64,000 nt of DNA from Gonapodya sp. JEL0774 (taxonomy: Eukaryota > Monoblepharomycota > Monoblepharidomycetes > Monoblepharidales > Gonapodyaceae). The position numbers and the translations under genes are program-made. The notes under the pieces were generated by a model. It ran no database searches. It saw only the letters and a list, made by a program, of their open reading frames with translations, and was not told where the DNA came from. The stretch covers positions 17,622 through 81,621 of the forward strand of contig JADIIX010000085.1 of the NCBI GenBank assembly GCA_027604505.1. The letters are read 5' to 3'. The number at the start of each line of letters is the position of its first letter. Positions within the stretch are counted from its first letter, which is position 1. Positions 13,328-25,700 of this stretch are shown in pieces.

Positions 13328-16300
13328 CTATTGAAGTTCGTCGTCATCTGAGAGGTCGATCCGATGACTTCCCAGCTGGGTCAAGATTGGAAGGAACGCA
13401 GCAGCTTCCGGGGGTCGGGGCAACTGTTGTGTGGTTTCCGAGGCGAATGGTAAGCTCCGTCTTCGGTCACCCACATTGAAAGGATTTGTGGAGGTTCCTT
13501 CCGTGGGAACTACTCCAACAGGGCCACTCATATGAGCAGCGATCGCCATTCCACCAGCACCTCCTGCAGCAATGCCCGCACCCCCACCAGCTACAATAGC
13601 CGCCATCCCTGGAACTCCTAAGCCACCTGAGTAGCCGACTCCTGATGCAGCCACGGACGTCATGCCAGTGGCAGCGCCAGCAGTTTGTCCCACAGCGACA
13701 GAAGTTGGAGCTAGCACCCCGCCTGCTCCAGCACCCGCCGTAGATGTGATCCCAGTTGCAACGCCAGCCGTTGCTGCGCTTGTCTTGGTCATGACACCCG
13801 CCGCCACCCCGCCTGCTGTCGCAACCCCAGTGGCTGTGGTTGCAGAACTACCTCCGGTAGTGGCCATTCCCACAGCAGTAGCGGCTGCTGAACCAGCGGT
13901 TTGAGTCATTCCCACGCTGCTGCCACCAACCACACCTCCAGCGGTTGCTGCTCCCGATGTCGCGCCACCACTTGTACCAGCTACACCCCCGGCTGTTGCA
14001 GTTCCAAAACTGACAGCCCCCGCGCCAGCATCACCAGGTGGAAGTAGCGCAATCGCTTTGCCAAAGTAGCTGTGCGAGAGAGTTGATTCAGAATAACTGA
14101 TGACAGAATATCGGGAATGGGGAGAACTCACCCAGCATTGTTCGCGGTATAACCTGCGACGGCTATTGCGACAGCACCAGCAACCGCAACACAAACTCCC
14201 ACGATTAGACCAACGTTGGTAGGAGGACCCTGGTTGAGGTTAGCGGTGTCGGTTGACGACGAAGGATTCGGGGTAGTGCTTGCGGTTGCAACACTGGGGG
14301 GATTGGAATTGGTTGCTGGTGGAGCTGCGGTCAATAGCAACATCAAGGATCAGCACCGTCATCAACATGAATGTCAATCAGCAAGTCAATACCAACGAGA
14401 AGCAGCGCTTGCGGAAGCTGGAGCAGCAGACGCCGGTGTAGGGATAGGATCCGGGGGAGCAGACGCCGGAGGTACGACTGATGCAGGAGGTGCAGACGCA
14501 GGGGCCGATACTGGAGCCACTACGGAATTAGGAACTTCTGAAGCGACTGCAGCCGTCGAAGTTGGATTCTTTGATCAGGTTCAAAGCAATTTGCGGGTAA
14601 TAGGTGCCAGCGCATTTCTTTACCTGTGATTACGGCGGGAGGAGCGACAAGAGACAAGGGTGCTTGTGTTGATACCAAAGGCGGGGCGACGGTGGTCACT
14701 GGCGGTTGAATTGTTGAGGGAGATAACGCGGCTGTCACCACGGCAGTGGTAGGAGCTAGGGTGGTTGACGGAACTGCGCTAGTTGTTTCTAGTGAGGAGG
14801 TAAGTTGAATACTCGTTGAGATTTCCAGAGTTGTGGATGGTGGCAACGTCGAGGATGTAATGGCGGTGGAAGACGATATGATGGTTGTTGTGAACGCAGT
14901 TGTGGAGGACGTGGTTTCAGATGTTGTAGACAACGTTGTCGAAGTCTGTGTTTCTGAAGAGGTCGTGGAACTAATTTTGGAGAGAAAGGTGAACGTTGTA
15001 GAGTGCGCGGTTGGTTACTGCAAAGACGGCACTGCAATTGTTCTCACTCGCCTCAAAGTGAAAGAAGTAGTTGCGGTTGTAGATGGCGTTTCGGTGCTTG
15101 TGGACCTGGTGGTAGAGCTCGGCGTCTCCGTGGTTGTGGAGCTGGACACGGTTAAGATGTTTAGTTGGTGAGCAACTGGACGCAGTGAACTCGAAAATCA
15201 ATTTTCCTCACGATTGCGTGTATGAAGTTGTTGTGGACGGTGTGAAAGTCACTGTCGAAGTGGTGCTCGGGGTGTACGAAGTAGTGCTTTTGTTTTCGAG
15301 TCCACATTCGGCTGGGGTGTCGTCAAAGTTCGTGATTCAAGAGAGAGTATAGGTGACCCAGACAAGGAAATGATGTCACACTCGATTCGGAAAAAATGGG
15401 CACACAACCGTGGGGTAACATACATTCAATGCGTTGAAGAAATAAATCGCCACAAGCAATAACAGAAAAGGGGCAGATGGAGCAGGTGAAAAAGACATTG
15501 CCAAGACGGTGGGGGTTACAAATCCGCAGATGGAATTGAAAACGAAAAGAGTCAAATATAAGTGGAGCGGTGGTTGAATTGTGGGACATACGTGGACGCA
15601 GTGGTCGAGGTCAGAGTCTCCGAAGAGGTTGTTTGGGTTGTCAGAGTCGAAGTCGTTTGGGAGGTCGTGGACAACGTGGTCGAGCTCCGCGTTTCCGAAG
15701 ACGTTGTCGAGCTTCGTTTGGAGAGGACGTGTACGAGTTGTGTGATTGGTTGTTGAATGTTCGAGCAATGTGGTATTCACCTCAAAGTGAAAGATGTGGT
15801 TGTGGTCGTCGATGGAGTCACTGTACTTGTAGACCTGGTGGTGGAACTCTGTGTCACCGAGGAGGTCGATTGCGTGGTCAGACTTGAAGTTGTTTTCGAA
15901 GTTGTGGACAGTGTGGTTGAAGTTGTTGTCTCCGAAGAGGTGGTGGACCTTGATCACGGAGATTGCATTTTGGGTCATGTTAAAGTTGCGAACGCTTCAA
16001 GGGAGCTTATCGTGAGCTAGCCTCACCTCAGGGTCGAAGAGGTGGTCATTGTTGTCGAAACTGTTTGTGTCCTCGTCGTGGATGGTCTGATGAATTTGGT
16101 GGTAAGGTACCCAACATGTAATGTAAACACACATTCCACTCACGTGGTTGTGATGGATTTGGTAGTAGTCCTCGTCGCGGTTGATGTTACTGTGAAAGTC
16201 GTCGACGTAGTGGCACTGGACATGTGGAAACTGTGAACGCTGGCGAAACCCAGAAGTAGAGCGCACAGTTCATACGTTCGGCAATCACCATCGTTGCCTA

Positions 16301-17302
16301 GTTCGGGGAATACGTTTTCGTCGGTGTCTTTCCACGTTTGTCTTCAATTTCATTGCCAGCTCACCTCGCTCCACTCCCAGACACAAGGCGCCCGGAGCGA
16401 GAATGTTACAGTAATACAGCTGGGAACCTCTTAAATCACAGTAGAGGAGGTTTGGTGACAGTGTGCCGTCGACTTTGCCACGCAGCCGGTTGTTTCTGTC
16501 GAAACATTCTCTCTCAAATGAACGTCACCACCACCTACGAGTGAACAACTACTGAAAGCGTACCTCGCGGAGAAAAACCTGAGGCTCGGTGCAGAGAGAA
16601 ATGCGTCTGGTATAGTATCGGAAAATTGACTCCCGTCGAGAAAAAGAGTGAGGAGGTTTGGTAGGAACGCGAGCTCTGTCGGTATCCGTTGAACAATGGA
16701 CGTATCCCTGAGATTCGGACAGGACAGGGACCATCAGAGGGACGTCAAAGTGGACTCCGATGTACGGGGCAAGTCTCACATGAGCATGATAGTCTGCAAT
16801 CCTTGCAGGTTCGACAAGTCTGGAACACTTGTCACGGGATTGCTCCTGAAAGTGGAAACCAAGTTTACCACGAAATCGATCGCTGCAAACGTGATCGTTG
16901 CGTCCCACGTACGAAAGATCCAAATACACCAGTTGTGTAAGAGTATTGATTTCATTCGGAATCGGTCCACTGGCCAAGGAGAGCGAAGGTTTTTCAAGGT
17001 TTGTTCCATCCGCCCATCAAAGAAACCCCGAAAGTCGGTCGGGGACACAACACTCACGCAATGCCCAATCCCACCAGCTCCAATCTGGTGATCCTATTGT
17101 TGGTACATTGGACAACCTGTCGCCCACTGATGGAATACGAAGGGCAACAGACCCCGTTGGTGGTTGGTTTTGCCCCGTTGGTCAGCATGGTGTCCACCAC
17201 GGCGCAATCCGCCTGGCCCTCCACGAGTCGACCGAGAAGGCAGAGACAGAGGAGGATCCAGATGAGTTTCGCGGTGCGGTCGGGGGCTCGCCGGGGATCC
17301 AT
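13328..17302 (-). CDS. LRR receptor-like membrane protein A with duplicated Ser/Thr stalk and Ala/Gly/Thr tail
   Basis: The start MDPRRAPDRTAKLIWILLCL is a signal peptide ending LVEGQ. The mature part opens with ADCAVVDTML...NGVCCPSY, the double-Cys N-cap of this family, then RITRLELVGLGI. Repeats follow in separate exons: SGPIPNEINTLTQLVYLDL, NPVTSVPDLSNLQGLQTIML, and RIPTELAFLPNLLTLFLDG. The C-cap is LRGKVDGTLSPNLLYCDL. About 500 residues of mucin-like Ser/Thr sequence come next, encoded by many small phase-matched exons (about 16230-14350). A helix (VGLIVGVCVAVAGAVAIAVA) leads to a 240-residue tail very rich in Ala, Gly and Thr, ending DLSDDDELQ. Probably a cell-surface receptor or adhesin; function inferred only. 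Exon count is at least twelve. Confidence 0.75.
14780..16230 (-). repeat. Tandemly duplicated stalk exons of LRR protein A
   Basis: Minus-strand exons repeatedly encode blocks like TTSETTTSTTLSTTS and end in a near-identical TTTTTSFTL followed by a split AG codon at the donor. The segments at about 15048-15150 and 15786-15870 are clear diverged copies at the DNA level, sharing the GACCTGGTGGT core on the plus strand. Exons share phase 2 at their ends, so copies can be added or lost without breaking the frame. Confidence 0.65.
14971..15051 (-). other. Probable GC-AG intron in the stalk of LRR protein A
   Basis: The exon ends CACTTTGAG and the intron begins GCGAGT instead of GT. The acceptor is TCTCCAAAATTAG at 14971. 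Using GC keeps the phase-2 join seen in the sister exons. The GT four bases downstream would not keep that phase. Confidence 0.5.
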
Positions 17303-17980
17303 CGCATGGAGTTCTCTCTTGTTCGGTTCCGGGAAAAAAGGGTGTGTGGCAGGTAGTGAAGGAACACCCAAGACTGAGGTGACGGTGGCGGCAGGAAAGA
17401 ACAAAGTAACAGCGGAACCTCTCCAACCAAGAGTTTCTTGTGTTGAATATTAGCTGGATTAATTTTGATTTCGCGTTCGCTAGGGGTTGTGGGGGCAAGA
17501 GCTCTCGACCTTTTTGCATCCCGTTTTGGAATACCTACTATAAGTTGTGCCATATCCATTGGCCGGCTTGTCTGGACTTGTCCACACACAAACAAAGAAA
17601 CAAACATAATCCGAACTCGGCGCTCACTCGTTTCGACCGCAAAATAAGAACCAATTCAACGGCTCGGCAACGGAAAGCAAAGATGCACTTTACTCGTCAT
17701 TCATGCACATCGATTCCAAAATAGGAGCTCGTGGTGGGATACATTCTTACACTGCACGTGCCGGCAACCAAAGGAGCTCGACCGAGACTATTACCGACCC
17801 CTCCTTCAACGCAATGGGTAACAACAGTCCTTAATTTCAAATGTACATTGATGAATGATATATACGATGACATCTCCAAAGCCCACGCGTCAACGGGACC
17901 ACCAAGCCACAAAACACATATCCACACAAACAAACAAACAACGCGCAAACACCACCCGCCCCCATACGCCGGCCATCTCT
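17303..17980. other. Intergenic, upstream of LRR protein A
   Basis: About 680 nt between the LRR start and the stop of homoserine acetyltransferase, both on the minus strand. Only short frames on both strands; nothing recognisable. Confidence 0.55.
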
Positions 17981-20222
17981 TCACTCAAAGCCGATCCTAT
18001 TCTCGAGATGTCCCTTGATGGCCCCTCCCACCGACTGAAGCTCAATGAGGAACGTGTCGTGGCCGAAAATGGAATCGAGCTCGTAGTATGTGACGTTCTT
18101 GTTGCCTGGGGACAAATTTGGGGCAAAGATGGTGGAGCGCACACGTCAGCCGAACGGAACTGAAACGACCCGCACACAACTCAAACACACAGAACAGAAT
18201 GAAAACAAAAATAATAGAGCACGGCCACATTTCCTAAAAAAAAAAAATTAAAAATTAAAACTCACCACCCTTTCTCAAACACTCTGCAATCTCCCTCTGC
18301 TGCCACACTGGGAACAAAATGTCGCTCTGCACGCCCAGCACCAACACGGGGTGCCGGATAGCCTTGAGCCCCTCCACCAGATTGTCCGTGTCACGCACCG
18401 GATCGGTTTCTTCGTTCATGGACGCGGCAAACACCTCGGGGCTCGGCGACTCGCACTGGAAGCCAGATGTGGCGGGGGGAAGGCCTGTGGCAGACGACGC
18501 AGACGGAGCAGCGGGACCGGTCCCTGCACCCGCACCGACCTTGTTCGGGTCCACGGGGGGCGGGTGTGACATGTCGAACAAGTCCATGGCTTTCGAAATG
18601 TAGAGCAGCGAGTTGGCGTCGTAGGTGAGACAGAACCTCTCCCCTTGGTGGTCCAGGTACGTCTCGACCAAAAAATCGGGGCACAATCCGACAGGCGCGG
18701 CGGGGTTGGCCCTCTTTCGGCCAAACCGCTTCTCCCACTCTGGTCCGGACCGGTACGTGATGGTTGCAATCTCCCGCGCCAGCTTCATGCCCACGTGAGG
18801 GGGAACGCCCTCGTAGTAGTGGCCGTTGGCGTAGTTGGGATCAGCCATGAGAACTTGGCGTTGTGTGTGGCGGACGGCGATGGAGTAGGGGTGGGAGCGG
18901 GCGCAGGCGGATATGGAGATGAGGCGGGATACTCGGTGAGGGGCGTCGGCCGCAAGACAGAGCGACTGGTAGGGGATTTGGAATCATGAAGAAAAGAAGC
19001 GTTGTTGTTGTTGTTGCGTTTGTTTTTGTTTCGCAACGTCCAGCCGGGCTCTCCCTAAACGCACCTGCATACCACCCATACTGCTCCCCACACTAGCATG
19101 CAACTTGTCGATCCCCAAATAATCCAACAACCGCAGCTGCGCCCTCACAACATCGTGCACGGTAATGATGGGGAAATCCGACCCGTACCGTCTTCCCGTG
19201 GCCGGGTTCATTGAACTAGGGCCAGTTGATCCGTAGCAACCCCCGATGACGTTTGTGCAAATGACGAAAAACTTGTTCGTGTCGAGGGGTAAACCGGGTC
19301 CGATAAACTTCTCCCACCACCCGGGGTTACGGTTCCGATCGTGAGACTTGGCGTGTGATGATGCCGAGAGGCCCGTGTGCAAGAGGATGGCGTTTGATCT
19401 GTCGGCGTTCAAGTGGCCCCATGTCTCGTACGCGATGTCAAACTGCGGGAGCACGCCGCCGTGGACGAGGTTGAAGGGTTCCGACGAGTGGAAGACCGAG
19501 TAGCCCGAGACGATGCGGTCATATTGGGGTTCGGGACCCGAACCGCGGGGTTGGGGGAGAGACACGGAGGGGTTGGGGATGGTGGTTGGGTTGGGGAGGG
19601 AGGGTTGGGGACGGGAGGGTTCAGGGAGGGCGACGGCGAACTGGGGGCCGTTGGGGCTGACAAAGGCTGCAAAGGTTGGTAGGTGGGAAGAATGTGGTCA
19701 GAGAGGGTGAACACAAACAAACAGGTGTAAACGCAGGCACCACCAGAGAGGAGGCACGCTCCAATGAGCAACGATTTTCCATCATCAAAAAATGCTGGTA
19801 CCATGCGAGCCAAAACATGTAGCATTCACACAACGCTTCCTTGAGACGACGGTCCTGGCAATCCTCAGTTTCCACATGCATTCCTCCCCGTTGGCCACGC
19901 ACCACTCACATCGCTTCGAAACCCCGACTCCAGTATGGCTATCTCTGATTCTGAGCGCATAGTCTTTCGACTTCAAACACGTTGATCTGGCCTGAGATGC
20001 GGCTGCTGCGGATGCCAAAGCATGCATGGGGCGGGACGAAGCCGGGAGCGAGGAGGCCGGCTGGTTGGCCGAGAGAAGAGCGGGAAGGCGGGCGAAAAAG
20101 GAACGTTGAGCGGGGGAGTAGGACATGATTGAATAAGGCGTTGGACGGAGAGAATTGAGGGCAAGAGGGGTGACGGAAGCAAAGCCGGGTGCAATAATAG
20201 ATGAGGAAAGAATTGGGAGCAA
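17981..20222 (-). CDS. MET2: Homoserine O-acetyltransferase
   Basis: Transfers acetyl from acetyl-CoA to homoserine, the entry step to homocysteine and methionine in fungi. The main exon (about 19680-19070) has [45 protein letters not shown], and the nucleophile elbow [12 protein letters not shown]. The next exon has [16 protein letters not shown] and [17 protein letters not shown], then [17 protein letters not shown] carrying the catalytic Asp. The last exon has [16 protein letters not shown] with the catalytic His and ends at 17981. All three triad residues are present. The 5' exon ([13 protein letters not shown] at 20222) is rich in Ser, Ala and Arg and could be a mitochondrial presequence, although yeast Met2 is cytosolic. 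Introns: about 19978-19682, 19062-18950 and 18263-18100. Confidence 0.92.
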
Positions 20223-20680
20223 GGTGGCTGGGGTGGATTAGAAAGAAGGGAAGTGGGGGGGGGCAAGCGAGAGGGGCGATTGGGCAGAGGCAGATGGAAG
20301 GAAGATGGAGTTGAGAATGTGGTTGAGTGGGGGAATGAGGCAGATGCGGAAGTCGCTTTCGAAACCGGACTCGGCTGTGGCCTCGCTCACTTATGGTGCA
20401 ATTCTTCGTGGCACAGCCATCGTCCTTTTCTCTTCGTCTGTGGTCAACTCCGCACTCCCTCCAATGGAATCAAAACTCATCAAGTCTGTGTATTCTTGAG
20501 ATTCTCTAATTATAACCCAGCTGTTCATTTCATTATTCCTTTCTCTCAAATACATGAAAATTCTAAAATGAACCCGAAGTCCAGGAATCCTTATTGATTT
20601 GAAAGTGACGTACTGCACTGCCTTGGAAGAAGTCTCCCTTTCTCCATTGTCTCATGACAAACACTAGGACATATTCACAG
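20223..20680. other. Intergenic, between homoserine acetyltransferase and PLP dehydratase
   Basis: About 460 nt, GC-rich and purine-skewed on the left, AT-richer from 20500. It probably holds the MET2-type promoter. No supported gene. Confidence 0.5.
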
Positions 20681-22416
20681 TCATCTCAACCCCAACCCCA
20701 ACCCCGCGTCCCCGCCCACCGCACTCATCAACGCCTCCTCCCCGATGTTGCCCCCACTCACGACCACCACCACCCTCTTCCCCCTGAACCACTCCACACT
20801 CATCGCCATCCCGCTCTCAAGCTCCCTCTTTGTCCCGTTCGTCCCGTCCGTCCCGTCCGCCCCTACCCCGCACACCCTCTCTACATCGCTCACGAACCCG
20901 GCCACCCCACACGCCCCCGCGCCCTCCACCACCTTTCCGGCCCTCTCCACGCCCCACTTCATGGCCCTTTTGATCTCGATCTCGCTCACCTCCACCCACC
21001 TGTCCACCACCGCGCGGCACACGTGAAACGTCACCGCGTCGTCCTCCACACCGCCACACGACCCGTCAGCCAGCGTAGCCAAGTTGGGACACCGCGGGTC
21101 TCCTTCGGGTATCACGTGGCCAGCAAGAACGGACCGGTGCATGAATGGGCTGGCCGATGGTTGCACTCCCACCACCACACACGTTTGTGGTGGGCGCGGG
21201 CGCCTCGTGCGTTCACTCTCGCCACCTTGCGTCTCCACAGCGACAGCGTCACCGTGATACTTGAGAAACGCCCCCATGCCAGCCAGCAACCCTCCGCCTC
21301 CAACCACCGAGTACAACACGTCCGGAAGCACCGTCCCCCTGCCGGCCCAGCTCCCACCGCCCCTGTCCCCGCTCTTTTCATCATCCCCACTCCCACTCTC
21401 ATCACTCTCGGTCCCATCTTCAACTCCTCCACCGAGCTGCTCCACAATCTCCGCAGCGCACGTTCCCTGCCCCGCGACCACGTCCAGATCGTTGTACGGC
21501 GGGACGTACACCCTGCCGGTCTCTTTCGCGATCTGCCGAGCCCTTGCCTCGGCGTACACCACGTCCGACCCGTGGAGGATGAGCTCAAAGGGGGGGGGTA
21601 AACCATCTTCGGCGTCAGGACTCGGTCGCTCTTGGAGATAAAGCTTCAAGTTGGCAAGCTTGGTGGAGGAGACGGTCTCGGGAAGAACGGTGGTGTTTCC
21701 CGTGAGTCCGAGCAGGTGGAAAACGTGGGCACACGCCCTGCCTGCCTGGGCCGGAGAAATAAAAGACATGTTCAAACGGTCTTGTCTTGATGCTACCGCC
21801 GTTTCCAGCCAGCGCAGCGCTCTCTCCATCATCATTTCCCCTCTCACCACACGCGCTATTTTTCCTTCCAACTCTCAGCTCACCGTGGTTTCCAGAACTG
21901 CTCGTGACGAATCCGGATCCGGATCCTGATTGCGCGGGGTTGTTGGTGGTGCCGGTCGGGCCATCGGCACCAGCTCCACGCTTTTCGACCTCCCCGAGGA
22001 TCTTGTTGGCAGCACCACGGATCTTGAACGACCCTACATATGTACGACGGCACACACACATACACATATCAATCATCTCCCCTGCATGCCCCGCAGCTCC
22101 CTGCCCTCTCCCCTCTCCCCCGGGCCCCACCTGTCCTCTGCTCCGTCTCCCACTTGCACCACACCTCCAGGTCCCTCCAGTCGCCCGCGACCTGGCCCGC
22201 CGTCCTCATGTCCTCCCACTTTGCCCGAAGCAGACTGTTGGCCCACACGGTGAGGGTGCTGTCGAGGGACAGGGGAGTCACCAGGGTGTGGGCGGCGATG
22301 CGGGTGCGGGCTGCGAGAGTGAGTGCGTGGAGAATGGGGATGAGGTGGGAAGGGGAGTGGGTGTGGTGGGTGTTGGTGTGGGATGGGAGCGGTGTGGGGG
22401 ATGTGTCTGGGGGCAT
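20681..22416 (-). CDS. PLP-dependent threonine/serine dehydratase family enzyme
   Basis: Fold-type II PLP enzyme. Exon 1 starts MPPDTSPTPLPSHTNTHH at 22416 and gives AARTRIAAHTLVTPLSLDS. Exon 2 carries SFKIRGAANKILGE, where the Lys should form the Schiff base with PLP, and FVTSSSGNHG, the SGNHG phosphate contact. The third exon has VYVPPYNDLDVVAGQGT, YSVVGGGGLLAGMGAF (the glycine-rich phosphate cradle), and VVVVSGGNIGEEAL near the end. These match serine/threonine dehydratases and serine racemase. There is no C-terminal ACT-type regulatory domain, so this is a catabolic or racemase-type enzyme rather than isoleucine-feedback Ilv1. An acidic insert (DGTESDESGSGDDE) lies before VLPDVLYSV. Very GC-rich. 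Confidence 0.85.
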
Positions 22417-22797
22417 TTTGATGTGCTGTTTTAGAATGGGGTTTGTTGGGAAATGAAATGAAATCTTTGTGTTGCTGCGGTGGGGTTGTCTCCTTTTCCG
22501 TCCACGTGCCCTGTCAATCCATGGCCTCAGCTCAGTCCTTGATGCGTTCGGCTCTTCCCCTCCACAACCCGCAAATCCACAGGGATTTCTCCAATCTCCA
22601 CTCACCAAAAGGCCGCTGGTTCTAATCCTCTCTTGCGCCTTTTTGTCAAGTTTTTTTCCCCTTCCTCCGCTCTTCCTTAACTCCCGAGGTTCAGCCACCC
22701 CCCCCGTCCAACACCCAAACCACCGACAGGACACGCCCCGTTTTTTCCGGCCTTTCTTCCCCCCCTTTGTCTCCATCTCCCCATCCCCATCTCACCC
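22417..22797. other. Divergent intergenic region between dehydratase and PhoD-like gene
   Basis: 380 nt separating two divergent start codons. It has strong pyrimidine runs on the plus strand just before 22798. Likely shared promoter; no gene seen. Confidence 0.55.
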
Positions 22798-25700
22798 ATG
22801 GACGACCTGGTCCGCGAAGCCCGCATCAACCACGATGCGCTCGCCGCCCAGTTCCACCGCTCAAACTCCCGTCGAGCCTCCACCCACGGGTTCGGCGGCA
22901 AGAAGAACCGCGCAATGGGACTCTCCGACATTCCTTACTACGTGGTCGGGCCCTTTATCCGCTTCGCCGGTGTGGACTCCCAGGAGGGCGTGTGGAGGGG
23001 CACCGCCCTGGTCCTGGTCAGAACCGCGTGGGATGGATCGCTCATACCGCCTCCGCAGGTTGTAGCATCAGGGGCAGGGGGAGGGGGAGGATCGCTCAAT
23101 GACTCGGGAAGCTCCGATGGGAAGAGTTGGTTCGATCGGTTTTCGAGCAAGAGGAAGAGCGAACGGCACCAGCATCGCGATTCGCAGGACGAGGTGGGCC
23201 ACCACGTCGTGGGAGGACAGGGACACGGCACTTTGAAAATCCCGCTGGAGGCCGGTGTGGACAGCGGAGTGAGCCACTCCAAAGCGACTACGGCGAACTC
23301 GTCTGACGGTGGCACGCTTCCCAAACCTGACGGGTGGAGTATCCCCAAGCCAATCTCTGTGCCTCCACCGGATTCTGTCGCCGCTCCCGCTCATCCGACT
23401 CCTTCCAAAAGCAAACAACAAAGACTGACCGCGGGCTCGTTCAAACAATCTTACAGACCCGTCTTGATTGTTCGAGAAACGTTGCACACGACCACCACCA
23501 CCAGCGCCGACGCAACAAACCTCGTCCCTGCCAGCGTCACGAAAGATATTCCGGCCCAACTGATCGACCAAGACTATGTCAACGTCGGTGAAAAGGGAGA
23601 TTCGGTCTTGGAGCCCGTTCTGCTCGAGGCCAACATGTTTGGCTTCTCCGCGTGGAGGTTTCACTTGCGCTTCACACAGGTGCGAACTGTTTTTGGTACC
23701 ATTCTGTGCGCACAATTGCGCCTAAAGTGACCCCCAATTTTGCACCACACCACACCAAAAGGATCCCACGAGCACCAAGAAAATCCGCTACCGCATGGTT
23801 CTCCCCGACGCACCTTTCAAACTCCCGGCCAGCTCCATTGGCGAATCGGTGCCGGGCCCGATGCGCATGTTCACGGATCCCAGCGAAATGGAATCCACCA
23901 CGCACGACTGGAAGAATTGGCACACGTTTTACGTGCCCGGGAAAGAGACCAGAGTGCGCGCGGCATTCTTCACCTGCAACGGGTTCGCGGTGCGTTTTGG
24001 TGGTGGTTTTTGCAACGGGCGGGCGTTTTGCTCGTGCCCCAGTAGGACCGCACAATGTTCACCGAGTTTTTTCATCGAGTTGTTTTATTTATTTTTTTTT
24101 TCTGTCTGTACGTTATATTTGCTCGGTTCCAGGCCACCACCAAGCACGCAGGCGAAGGAACGGGCATCCCGACCATGTGGTCCGACGTGATCCGGGTGCA
24201 CACGGCCGAACCGTTCCACTTCCTCATTGGCGGCGGCGACCAGATCTACAACGACGATATTTTTAATTTCCCCGAGCAGCCCATCAATCGGTGGATGAAC
24301 ATGGTGGGGAAATCCGAGAGAGAACGACACCCGTGGACTCCCGAAATGGACGAGTTCGCCAGGGGATTCTACTTTCGGAATTATTGCAGTGGGTGGAGTG
24401 TCGGGGGGTTGTGCCGGGTGTGTGTGATACAGAAAGTGTGACGTTCTGTTCCTGCGCTACCCCCAAATAATAGTGCACTTTATGACGTCACCCTTTGAGG
24501 ACGTTCTGCGCTCTATCCCACACATCTTCAACTGCGGTAAGCTCTCGGCAGGAACATGCACATATCCCACCATGCCCCTCTAAAATGACATGTTCTCCTG
24601 TGCCAAGATGACCACGACTTCTTTGACGGATTCGGTTCCTACCCGCCGTCCCTCCACGAATCCCCAGTGTTCACAGGCATCGGTCGGGTCGCACTTCGCC
24701 ACTACCTTTTGTTCCAACACCACACCACGCCCTTTCGAGCCAAAGAAGACGGCTTCTTTCCCGCCACACCGACCCCGGACGGTGCATCCGCCACGGGGTT
24801 CAACGTGGTGCTCCGATTGAGCAGTCGAGTGGTTTTGGTGGCGGTGGACTCGAGGACCGAGAGGACCAAAGAACAGGTGTTCAAAGAGAGTACTTGGGCG
24901 TTGGTGAACCAAGCTTTGGCCAAGGAAGGACGGATCGGGATGGATCATTTGTTGTTTGGGAATCGTGAGTGTCCATCCCTTCTGGTGACATCATGAAAGT
25001 TTTTTGGCGTTTGGCATACCAGTTTGACCCGACCCAATCTTGTTCCTCTGTCTGTCCAGCTGTACCAATGATGTGAGAGACTATCGTCGCCTGTCAAGTA
25101 CTGTCATCATTCTGACCTTGGTTGCCACAGCTTCGGTGATATTGGGAGCGTAGAGGGTATCATGGAGAGGATAAGTCAAGCGTTGAATAGCAACAGCTTG
25201 CTTCACCGCATCGTTGACAAGCTGGGGCTCTGGCGCCTCGAAACACTCAAGTTCGGAGAGGTGAGTGTGTCCTCGCGAGTTCTCCTGTGCTGCTCGAGGG
25301 AACCCTGTTCATCTATTTGTTTATAGCCTCAGTTCTTGGATGACTGTGTGGTGAGTCTGATGAGCACTGGTTGAGTTGATCGCACTTGCTAAGCTCCACC
25401 GACCGCTCTTTTTTTTTTTTCAAGGATCATTGGACTTCGCGTCTTCATATCCGAGAACGCAACACCATGCTTCGTGACCTTACTCGGTTCGCCCAACTGA
25501 ATACCGCGCGTGTCACCATTCTCACTGGTGATGTGCACTGCTGCGGAGTTGGGAGACTCAGGAGCTCCGGAGTCACCACGAGAGAGCAAGAGGCTAGTGA
25601 TCCCAAAACTATTTACCAGGTGAAATGCACCCCCCTGTCGGTCGGATAATGTTGGCTCCGTTCAGTCACTTGTTCTGACCCACGCATTCTTGTGTAGGTG

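Noticed and set aside
15562-16020. Plus-strand Val/Glu-rich frames
   Set aside because: Reverse-strand readings of the Thr/Ser-rich stalk exons of LRR protein A; splice sites and domain order support only the minus strand.
20654-21601. Plus-strand 315-codon open frame rich in His, Pro and Arg
   Set aside because: It is antisense to the PLP dehydratase exon, which has the catalytic motifs; the frame is open only because of high GC content.
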